Origin: Bacillota bacterium
GTDB taxonomy: Bacteria; Bacillota_A; Clostridia; Lachnospirales; Lachnospiraceae
NCBI GenBank assembly: GCA_023443925.1
Contig: JAEZSL010000374.1
Location: 1 to 53,811 of the forward strand
Direction: 5' to 3'
Length of the DNA: 53,811 bases
In this document: in pieces, positions 34,470 through 41,323 of the stretch
Position numbering within the stretch: the first letter of the stretch is position 1
Layout: each line of letters starts with the position of its first letter
Made by a program: the position numbers and the translations under genes
The notes under the pieces: model-generated
The model's database searches: none
What the model saw: only the letters and a program-made list of their open reading frames with translations
Told to the model about the DNA's origin: nothing

Positions 34470-35186
34470 ATGAGACGGAATTATTTTAATATATTCTTTT
34501 TAGTTCTGGTAATAACAATCTCCAGCTTATTTTCGGAAAAAGGTTTAAAATTAGTAAAAAGCATGACGGAAGCAGAAGCCCGGAATATTACCATAGTACT
34601 GGATGCGGGACACGGCGGTTTTGATCCGGGTAAAATTGGTGTAAACAAGGCTCTTGAAAAAGATATTAATTTAAGCATAGCCTATAAATTGAAACATTTA
34701 CTGGAAGAAAAGGGTATAAAGGTTATTATGACCAGGGAAGACGATAATGGGTTATATAAAGCCACAGACCGGGATAAGAAAAGTGTAGATATGAGAAAAA
34801 GAGTTTCGATTATCAATTCCAGTGATGCTCTATTTGCCGTTAGCATCCACCAGAACAGTTTTTCACAGGAAAGCTCCAGAGGTGCCCAGGTTTTTTACCA
34901 TCAGAACTCAACAGAAGGCAAGGTCATTGCGGAAACGATCCAGGAACGGATGAAACAATCGCTGAATGACGGCAATCACAGACTTGCGAAAGCAAACGGC
35001 AGTTATTATATGCTGCGGAATACCAAGTGTCCGCTGGTAATTGTGGAATGTGGTTTTTTATCAAACTGGAGAGAAGCGTCGCTCTTAATTGATGATGCTT
35101 ATCAGGAAAAAATAGCATCAGCAATTCAATTGGGAATTATGGAGTATATTGATAATGTCTGGGCCGGAACGGATTCTCTTCGATGA
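34470..35186 (+). CDS. cwlD: germination-type N-acetylmuramoyl-L-alanine amidase
   Basis: A 238-aa amidase_3 protein. A hydrophobic N-terminus (about 5-20) is a signal or anchor. Zinc ligands are His48 (DAGHGG), Glu63 and His127 (SIHQNS), and catalytic Glu193 lies in IVECGFLSN. Size and layout match CwlD, which removes peptides from cortex muramic acid so that muramic-delta-lactam forms in spores. It is the best sign in the window that the organism sporulates. It appears to be a single gene after the ECF operon. Confidence 0.88.
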   Translation: MRRNYFNIFFLVLVITISSLFSEKGLKLVKSMTEAEARNITIVLDAGHGGFDPGKIGVNKALEKDINLSIAYKLKHLLEEKGIKVIMTREDDNGLYKATDRDKKSVDMRKRVSIINSSDALFAVSIHQNSFSQESSRGAQVFYHQNSTEGKVIAETIQERMKQSLNDGNHRLAKANGSYYMLRNTKCPLVIVECGFLSNWREASLLIDDAYQEKIASAIQLGIMEYIDNVWAGTDSLR

Positions 35187-35456
35187 TCGGCGTTAAAGCA
35201 GGTAGTCTGTAAGAAAAACAGTGCGTAATCGGTTAAATTGTTAAGGCATGAAGGATATTTAAGAACCGGTCACTTTAGCAGTGGCAATTGTCTGGGTATT
35301 GATGTCAAATTTAGAAAGAGTAAAGTTTCTTAAGGATAGGGGGAAGGTTATTCGGCTGAATTAGTGCTATTTATTCATAAGCATAATTGGCGCGGAAAAG
35401 TAAGATAAAGTCATGCAACATTATAAAATGGCAATACTGTTTTCAGGACAGTTTAT
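35187..35456. other. spacer after cwlD
   Basis: About 270 bases with no ORF or firm hairpin. It should contain the promoter of the structured leader at 35457. Confidence 0.4.
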
Positions 35457-35661
35457 TTTTATTTCATAGAAAAGAATGTCCTATGAAATAAAAACCCACC
35501 GGGAGATGCACATGACGTGCTTAAGGAAGATGTCACTGTCGTGACAGCGCGTCAGCGCCAGACTCTTTCTTGAGCCATTTCATATTATGATTTTATTTTA
35601 CTCGGATAATGGTTTAATTTGCGATTGATGCAGGTCTCGGAGTAAAATCCGGGGCTTTTTT
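35457..35661 (+). promoter_or_regulatory. transcription-attenuator leader of the nucleotidyltransferase gene
   Basis: This 200-base leader has alternative stems. A 13-bp stem (35457-35469 with 35481-35493) comes first. Short hairpins follow, including TGTCAC/GTGACA at 35531-35546. Near the end, ATTTTACTCGGA (35595-35606) can pair with TCGGAGTAAAAT (35637-35648, one mismatch). The latter segment also forms part of a terminator stem (35633-35641 with 35648-35656, several G-U pairs) followed by TTTTTT. The two structures exclude each other, as in a termination/antitermination switch. The trigger is not shown. Confidence 0.65.
35506..35544 (+). CDS. candidate 12-aa leader peptide
   Basis: ATG 35506 opens a 12-codon ORF, MHMTCLRKMSLS, ending at a TGA inside the TGTCAC/GTGACA hairpin; a second ATG at 35512 is better spaced behind GGGAG. 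Its place within the attenuator suggests ribosome-dependent control, but translation is not demonstrated. Confidence 0.35.
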   Translation: MHMTCLRKMSLS

Positions 35662-35770
35662 GATTTGTTGGAAATTACTTCGAAATTTTTATAAATCAAA
35701 AAAATGCTGTAAAAATCGCATCTTTGCAGATTTTGAACAAATAATATTAGAAGAATTGAGGAATTCATTT

Positions 35771-36781
35771 ATGAAAAGACCCTATGTAAATTTAGAAAGT
35801 GAAAATAAACTGAATGAATTTTATACCGCTCTGAAAGGGCATATCAAACTATTTGAAGAGTTGGAGGGTGTGGAAGGTATCACTTTAAACGGGGGATTGT
35901 CCAGGGGATATGCGGATCATTTATCAGAAATTGATCTTGTAATATTTCTGAACAACAACAGCTATGAATTATGGAATAAAGGCAGATCACCGGTTCCGGC
36001 AGGTATTACCAGAATAGAAAAGTATCTTTATGATATAAAGATACTAAGCCTTGAGGAAGAGACCAAAAACACCTGGGGAAGTGTTGCATTATGGGATTTG
36101 TCCTACTCTAAAATTTTGTATGATCCTTTTGGTAAAATAGAAACATTTATCCTCGATAAACTTAAGAAAAGACCGGAACCGCTGCAGGCGGAAAGTATGC
36201 TCTTTGGCTGCTGGTGGTATTTCCGTCTGTCAGGAGACATATGGATTCACCGAAATGACATACTTCAGGGACATTATATGATGAATCTGGCAGTTACAAA
36301 ACTTTTAGATGCATTATTTACGGCCAATGGTGAATATATACCGCATGAAAAATGGATAATCCATTTTAGCCGTACCCTGGCATGGACACCAAACCGGTGG
36401 GAGGAACGAATTCTTAAGGCTATGAATACCGGTGATTTTACAATTGAGAGTCTGGTAGAAAGACAAGGTGTTATCGAAAGGCTTTGGGAAGAAATCGACA
36501 ACTATATTAACAGGAATTATTGTCCAAACTATAAACTGAAAATTATGCAGAAATCTTTTTACGATCTGCTTCTGCTCCTGCTTAAAAATGATGAAATTTC
36601 AGTTGAGGAGTGGGTGAAAAATTACGGCCTGCAAATTCTTTCCTCCGAACCGTTCTTCCGGTTTGTTAGCGTGGCAGAGGATAAGCTTATCGTTAATAAG
36701 GATAAGGCATTTTCGGTAAAACCAGAAGAATTATATCACTGGCATTATGAAGTGTTGGAAAAGGCATTGGCGGAAATATAG
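35771..36781 (+). CDS. nucleotidyltransferase-fold protein (aminoglycoside-type)
   Basis: A 336-aa protein from ATG 35771 (GAGGA site), downstream of the attenuator; the ORF extending to 35660 includes terminator sequence and is rejected. The pol-beta NTase motif GGLSRGYADHLSEIDLVI at about 41-58 has the GG/S pair and the E-x-D metal ligands. The rest is helical. Such proteins transfer AMP or another nucleotide to small molecules such as aminoglycosides or lincosamides, or to protein targets. The upstream leader is consistent with drug-induced expression. A resistance role is inference. Confidence 0.75.
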   Translation: MKRPYVNLESENKLNEFYTALKGHIKLFEELEGVEGITLNGGLSRGYADHLSEIDLVIFLNNNSYELWNKGRSPVPAGITRIEKYLYDIKILSLEEETKNTWGSVALWDLSYSKILYDPFGKIETFILDKLKKRPEPLQAESMLFGCWWYFRLSGDIWIHRNDILQGHYMMNLAVTKLLDALFTANGEYIPHEKWIIHFSRTLAWTPNRWEERILKAMNTGDFTIESLVERQGVIERLWEEIDNYINRNYCPNYKLKIMQKSFYDLLLLLLKNDEISVEEWVKNYGLQILSSEPFFRFVSVAEDKLIVNKDKAFSVKPEELYHWHYEVLEKALAEI

Positions 36782-36798
36782 CATATAAAGTGGACAGT

Positions 36799-36833
36799 AG
36801 CCGGCGGCAGTATTGAGCTGCCGCTGGCTTTAT
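36799..36833 (+). terminator. terminator after the nucleotidyltransferase gene
   Basis: The stem AGCCGGCGGCAG/CTGCCGCTGGCT (one mismatch) with a seven-base loop is followed by TTATT. Confidence 0.8.
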
Positions 36834-36879
36834 TCTGCAAAAGGAAATTATGTTCCATAACAGAATATAACAGAATAAA

Positions 36880-36922
36880 GTTCGGCGGGTAGTACAGATT
36901 TGTTCGGCGGGTAGTACAGATT
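36880..36922. repeat. tandem 21-bp duplication
   Basis: GTTCGGCGGGTAGTACAGAT occurs twice, 22 bases apart. Just upstream TAACAGAATA is also duplicated (36858-36877). The function is unknown. Confidence 0.8.
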
Positions 36923-37034
36923 CATATTTACATATTTGATAGAAGTTGGTATACTATACCCGTTTCAATCGATATATTCTGTCAAATGGTGAATGAAATT
37001 CTAAGCAAATAGAGGTGGGAATGAAGAAAAGAAT

Positions 37035-37113
37035 CTTCACAAGTGTGAAAAATACTTACAAGTGTGAAAAATACTTACAAGTGTGAAAAATAACTTCACA
37101 AGTGCGAAAAATA
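37035..37113. repeat. four iteron-like repeats before apbE
   Basis: Four 19-20-bp units of CTTCACAAGTGTGAAAAATA occur in a row, the first and last with the small dyad TTCACAAGTGTGAA (one mismatch in the last). The remainder of the 36782-37351 spacer contains several further short dyads (GATGCC/TGGCATC at about 37183 and TGTGAAAC/GTTTCACA at about 37267) and no ORF. Regular phasing of a dyad suggests protein binding, for instance by a metal- or redox-responsive regulator. Confidence 0.7.
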
Positions 37114-37351
37114 TTTTTACACTGGAAGAAATCTAAAATGAGTGCAGATGATGCTCCCTCCAAACTTATTGCTTCACTATATGAGATGCCGCTTAAGTGG
37201 CATCATGACAGGAAGAGTGAAAGAAAATTAATTATAGAAAGGATGCCACAAGTGGATTCTTTCACTCTGTGAAACGCAGGTTTCACATATTGTTCTGTGG
37301 CAGTATCGCAGTCTGCTGTGATATGCAATTGCGATAAGCAATGGGTTAAAA

Positions 37352-38398
37352 ATGAACAAGAAAATAATTGCCCTCGGGTTTGCCATATTGTTATTGACGT
37401 TTCTCGGAGCATGTTCCAATAAAAATGAGGAAGTCCGGGAACATGCTTTTAAAATGGATACCATTATGGATATTAAAGCATACGGCCCCAAAGCCGGTAA
37501 AGCGATAGAGACTGCTTTTCAAAGAATTGATGAAATTGAACAGATGGCAAGTGCGTCCATCGAAACCAGTGATATCAGTAAGTTAAATCAGGCTGCCGGA
37601 AAAGAATATGTAAAGGTTCATCCGGAAATCCTGAAAATGATTAAAACAGCGGTGAAATATTCTGAGTTAAGCGGCGGAGCTTTTGATATTACAGTTGGCC
37701 CACTAATCAAGCTCTGGGCTATTGGGACGGAGTCTGAAAGAGTCCCGGCGGATTCTGAGATCAAAGCGCTTTTACCCCTGGTCGGATATCAGAACATAAG
37801 CATCAATGAAGCAGACAGCAGCGTTAAGCTGCTAAAAGAAGGAATGTCCGTAGACCTGGGCGGTATTGCCAAAGGATATGCCGCCGATGAAACGGTCAGA
37901 ATACTGAAGGAATATGGAGTTAAGAATGCGGTTATAAGCCTTGGAGGCAGCAGTGTATATACCCTGGGCCAGAAAGCAGACAATTCCCTCTGGGCGGTAG
38001 CTGTACAGCATCCCAGAAAGAATGAAGATAATCAATATGCCTGTATTATCCGGATGCCGGAGAAAGCACTTTCTACTTCCGGTGACTATGAGAGATACTT
38101 TATCAAAGATGGTAAAAGGTATCACCATATATTAAGTCCCTTTACCGGTTATCCGGCAGAAGCCGGAGTAATGAGCGATACAATAGTAATACGAAGTGAT
38201 GTGGATGACCGTAATATGCTGGCGGATATTCTTACTAAAGTTACCTTTGTATCCGGTGTGGAAAAAGGTTTTCAGATTATAGACAGTCTTCCCGGAGTTG
38301 AATGTCTGGCGGTTACGACAGATCATAAGATTTATAAATCTTCAGGCTGGGAAGATGGGGTAGAAGAGATCAGTCCGGAATTCTCTGTTATAAATTAA
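37352..38398 (+). CDS. apbE: FAD:protein FMN transferase lipoprotein
   Basis: A 348-aa exported lipoprotein: lipobox FLGAC, with lipid-modified Cys21. The ApbE domain follows, with MDTIMDIKAYG near the N-terminus, GAFDITVGPLIKLW and the FAD-binding region VDLGGIAKGYAADE and SLGGSSVYTLG. ApbE transfers FMN from FAD to Ser/Thr of FMN_bind domains. The membrane protein at 3739 carries such a domain, and NapH-like genes also link to flavin electron transfer, so those are plausible substrates. A hairpin-rich region with iteron-like repeats precedes it. Confidence 0.93.
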   Translation: MNKKIIALGFAILLLTFLGACSNKNEEVREHAFKMDTIMDIKAYGPKAGKAIETAFQRIDEIEQMASASIETSDISKLNQAAGKEYVKVHPEILKMIKTAVKYSELSGGAFDITVGPLIKLWAIGTESERVPADSEIKALLPLVGYQNISINEADSSVKLLKEGMSVDLGGIAKGYAADETVRILKEYGVKNAVISLGGSSVYTLGQKADNSLWAVAVQHPRKNEDNQYACIIRMPEKALSTSGDYERYFIKDGKRYHHILSPFTGYPAEAGVMSDTIVIRSDVDDRNMLADILTKVTFVSGVEKGFQIIDSLPGVECLAVTTDHKIYKSSGWEDGVEEISPEFSVIN

Positions 38399-38495
38399 AA
38401 GTATACGAAACAAAATACAATAAATGTATGGATGAATAAAACCATTTGTGCTATACTGATAAAGCATAATTTAAATTTTAAAGGAGGTGGCTTAC

Positions 38496-38657
38496 ATGAA
38501 AAGCTTTGTTTGTAAAAATCAAGGCAACATGATATTTCAGGAGGGATTGCTATTTGAATTACAAGAAAGGTGCAGATGTATTGCCAGACCGCCTGTTACA
38601 GGAAATTCAGGAATATGTGGAAGGTTGTCTGGTCTATATTCCGAAAAAGACCGATAA
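38496..38657 (+). CDS. short ORF overlapping the CD3324-family gene
   Basis: A 53-aa ORF with an excellent AAAGGAGGTGG site seven bases before ATG. Its reading frame runs through the start of the next gene. It has four Cys but no recognisable domain. It may be a translated leader that couples to the TTG start at 38554, or a by-product. Confidence 0.4.
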   Translation: MKSFVCKNQGNMIFQEGLLFELQERCRCIARPPVTGNSGICGRLSGLYSEKDR

Positions 38658-38817
38658 GGCAGGCTGGGGTATCGTAAGCGGTAGCCGTCAGTTTATTGAC
38701 AAAAGGAATAAAACGATTAAATTATTATTTGCGCAGGGAGAACCCATCCGCAAGTTAGCGGATCAGTTCCATTTAGGAGAAGATACGATTCGGAAAATTG
38801 TATATAAGAAAAAATAG
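38554..38817 (+). CDS. CD3324-family small protein
   Basis: An 87-aa protein starting at TTG 38554, eight bases behind GGAGGG. MNYKKGADVLPDRLLQEIQEYVEG followed by YIPKK and a C-terminal LADQFHLGEDTIRKIVYKKK is the CD3324 family pattern. The C-terminus is a helix-turn-helix-like segment, so DNA binding is possible. Function is not known. The TTG start and the overlapping upstream ORF suggest coupled, weak translation. A terminator follows at 38957. Confidence 0.75.
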   Translation: MNYKKGADVLPDRLLQEIQEYVEGCLVYIPKKTDKAGWGIVSGSRQFIDKRNKTIKLLFAQGEPIRKLADQFHLGEDTIRKIVYKKK

Positions 38818-38956
38818 TTATAACAGTTCTAAGCCTATTATTTTCTTATAACCTGTGAGATAATACATTTGACCGGTTAAATTAGATCGAAAGGGGTTGG
38901 TTAATTTGATTAAAAATTTAGAGGTGTTTGATTTTTAATACTCTAAGTAACTAAAA

Positions 38957-39004
38957 GAGCTGCTGTGGACTGAACATGTGTCGGTCTGCGGCAGCTTTTT
39001 TATT
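38957..39004 (+). terminator. terminator after the CD3324-family gene
   Basis: AGCTGC/GCAGCT encloses an inner, imperfect stem (about 27 bases) and is followed by TTTTTTATTTT. Confidence 0.75.
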
Positions 39005-39166
39005 TTAGAGTTAGAGTAAAGTTCTCTGATCTTACCTCGTATAAAGTAAAAAGTTTTGTTTTTTGAGAATATACCATTATTTTGAAAATTATGTTATAAT
39101 TGCTCTGATTCAATTCATTGGCTCTTTACGCAATCCTTCGTAAATGGATTACGCAAGGGAGATAGC

Positions 39167-39214
39167 ATGAAAGAAATAGATTACGATACGGGGGATCGCA
39201 GAGATGATCGGTAA
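39167..39214 (+). CDS. candidate 15-aa upstream ORF
   Basis: A 15-codon ORF (MKEIDYDTGDRRDDR) with an AAGGGAG site ends 8 bases after the beta-lactamase-like start at 39204. It is preceded by a TTTACG/CGTAAA hairpin. The overlap would couple translation of the larger gene; there is no further evidence that it is expressed. Confidence 0.35.
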   Translation: MKEIDYDTGDRRDDR

Positions 39215-40379
39215 AACAGAAGCTAATCAGATTACATATGCATTAAGAAGCAGTATAGAACGAAAAGAGCTGGCAGGAGGAAGTTTACTGGTAATTAAGG
39301 AAGGAAAAGAAATTTTATACAGGGAAGACGGCTATGCCGATATGGACAAAACCCTGCCCATCAGAAGAGACTCCATATTCCGTCTGTATTCCATGAGTAA
39401 GCCGGTAACTGCCGCAGCGGTAATGATATTATTGGAACGGGGAATGATAGACCTTTATGAACCGGTTAGTAAATATCTTCCCGGGTTTAAAAACCAGAGG
39501 GTGGAAGAAAACGGTAAAGTGGTTCCTGTCAAAAGGGAAATGATAATAAAAGATCTGCTTTCCATGACTTCCGGTTTATCTTACGGAGGAACTGACCTGG
39601 CCGGACAGGAGACGGAGGCACTGTTTCGAGAGCTGGGCAGCAGGCTCTTAGGTGAAAATCCCATGAGTACCATAGAGGCAATGAACCTGCTTGGGCAATG
39701 TACCCTCTCTTTTCATCCGGGGGATTCCTGGCAGTATGGAACTTCTGCCGATGTTCTGGGGGCTATTGTAGAAACGGTAAGCGGTAAACGTTTCGGGGAA
39801 TTTTTAAGCGAGGAGATTTTTCAGCCTTTAGGTATGGAAGATACCGGATTCTGGGTACCTGAGGATAAAAGAGAGCGGCTTGTTAAAACTTATGCAGAGG
39901 ACGGTAAAGGTGGTTTAGTGCTCTATACCGGTAATCATTTAGGTATCGTACATCGAATGGATAGAGAACCGGCCTTTGAATCCGGAGGTGCAGGACTGGC
40001 TTCTACTTTGGATGATTATGCGAAATTTGCACAAATGCTGATAAAAGGCGGTGAATTAAACAGTGTACGTATATTACGCCAAAAAACCGTAAAATATCTG
40101 ACCAATGGAACTCTGAATACAATGCAGCAGAAGAGCTTTGACAACTGGCTGACTTTAGCCGGCCACAGTTACGGCAATTTATTGCGTGTGATGACAGACA
40201 GCGGCAGAGCCGGAGATTTTGGTTATCCCTGTGAATATGGCTGGGATGGGTGGCTTGGTGCTTATTTCTGTAATTGTCCTAAGGAAGATTTGACGATACT
40301 ATTTATGATGCAGAAAACAGATGCAGGTACCAATGCACTTACCAGAAAGCTCCGAAATATTATTCTGAGCTCTGTCTGA
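39204..40379 (+). CDS. class C beta-lactamase-like serine hydrolase
   Basis: A 391-aa protein without an obvious signal peptide, so it may be cytoplasmic. The S-x-x-K nucleophile motif is YSMSKPVTAAAVM. The tyrosine motif corresponds to QYGTSADVLG, as in EstB-type esterases and DD-peptidase relatives. The third motif is not certain by eye. Such proteins act as esterases, D-aminopeptidases or beta-lactamases. GGGGGATC before ATG is a weak ribosome site, with a short upstream ORF overlapping. Confidence 0.85.
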   Translation: MIGKTEANQITYALRSSIERKELAGGSLLVIKEGKEILYREDGYADMDKTLPIRRDSIFRLYSMSKPVTAAAVMILLERGMIDLYEPVSKYLPGFKNQRVEENGKVVPVKREMIIKDLLSMTSGLSYGGTDLAGQETEALFRELGSRLLGENPMSTIEAMNLLGQCTLSFHPGDSWQYGTSADVLGAIVETVSGKRFGEFLSEEIFQPLGMEDTGFWVPEDKRERLVKTYAEDGKGGLVLYTGNHLGIVHRMDREPAFESGGAGLASTLDDYAKFAQMLIKGGELNSVRILRQKTVKYLTNGTLNTMQQKSFDNWLTLAGHSYGNLLRVMTDSGRAGDFGYPCEYGWDGWLGAYFCNCPKEDLTILFMMQKTDAGTNALTRKLRNIILSSV

Positions 40380-40412
40380 TGGTAAGTACCTGTTAGAAAC
40401 CCGGGAGGAAGT

Positions 40413-40958
40413 ATGGTATTAGATACAACGGAATTTCATATAAATGAGCTTAACTATGTTATCCGATCAGCAAGAGTGACGGATGCAGGGGAATTATCAC
40501 AGGTCAGACTTCAGATTGACGGTGAAACGGAATATCTGGACAGGGAGAAGGGAGAAGCTTTTATTGATGAGGACGGCTTCCGGCATTTAATAAATTCTGA
40601 CAGCGAGAAGGATACAAATATATTTTTAGTTGCCAAAGCCGATGGCAGGATTGTGGGTTTTTCAAGATGTGAAGGGAGTTCACTTAGGCGGCAGGCCCAC
40701 ATAGTTGAATTCGGCATTTGCATATTACAGGCCTACTGGGGATATGGGATCGGCAGGAACCTTCTGAATAAAACCATAGAATGGGCAGATGCTAGCCAGA
40801 TTAAAAAAATTACCTTAAAGGTTTTAGAGACGAATAATAAAGCCATATCGCTGTATGAAAAGTTCGGATTTCAAATAGAAGGAATATTAAGAAAAGATAA
40901 ATTGCTATCTGACGGTAATTATTATAATACTGTCGTTATGGGCAGGGTAATTGATTAG
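40413..40958 (+). CDS. GNAT-family N-acetyltransferase
   Basis: A 181-aa acetyl-CoA-dependent transferase. The CoA-binding segment YWGYGIGRNLLNKTIEWAD holds the Q/R-x-x-G-x-G/A loop (here Y-G-I-G-R), and LKVLETNNKAISLYEKFGFQIEGILRKDK is the typical C-terminal alpha/beta unit of RimJ/RimL-like or polyamine-type GNATs. It lies 33 bases after the serine hydrolase gene, so the two are likely co-transcribed. Confidence 0.88.
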   Translation: MVLDTTEFHINELNYVIRSARVTDAGELSQVRLQIDGETEYLDREKGEAFIDEDGFRHLINSDSEKDTNIFLVAKADGRIVGFSRCEGSSLRRQAHIVEFGICILQAYWGYGIGRNLLNKTIEWADASQIKKITLKVLETNNKAISLYEKFGFQIEGILRKDKLLSDGNYYNTVVMGRVID

Positions 40959-41206
40959 ATAAAATATATGAGGATACTTGCAAAACGGTATAGTTTATGA
41001 ATATACCATACAGATTGATACGCATATCAAAGTTTTTGTTATGCTCCAGACAAGAGTATGCCATAAAATTGGATTAGTTATATGCTATAAACATAAACCA
41101 AAGTGTTTTAACTAAATATAAGGATATAAGATAAAAGAAAGAATTATTCTTAAAAGCTATAAAATGTAGATGTCCTAATCAAAAAAGGGAATACCCAAAT
41201 TGGAGC
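40959..41206. other. AT-rich intergenic region
   Basis: About 250 bases downstream of the GNAT gene with no ORF, hairpin or recognisable site. Confidence 0.4.
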
Positions 41207-41301
41207 AAAAAGAGCTGCTGTCAAATCATAAACTTTCATACCAGAGGATGCATGACATAATCCGTAAGGCAGGCAGTTTATGATTGGATGACAGCTCTTT
41301 T
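41207..41301. terminator. long bidirectional terminator hairpin
   Basis: AAAAGAGCTG and AATCATAAACT on the left pair with AGTTTATGATT and CAGCTCTTTT on the right across a six-base internal loop, with a 40-base apical loop. A/T runs flank both sides. It lies between the converging GNAT and ATPase genes. Confidence 0.7.
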
Positions 41302-41323
41302 GGTTCTTAGGGTTAATGTATGT

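Noticed and set aside
35660..35770. Longer start of the nucleotidyltransferase gene
   Set aside because: Begins within the terminator T run of the leader; the ATG at 35771 has the better ribosome site and begins the conserved region.
37035..37113. CRISPR-like array
   Set aside because: Repeats are 19-20 bases with no spacers and no cas genes nearby, so not CRISPR.
38906..38938. 10-aa TTG-started ORF before the 38957 hairpin
   Set aside because: Too short and without homology; only position near a terminator hints at a leader peptide.
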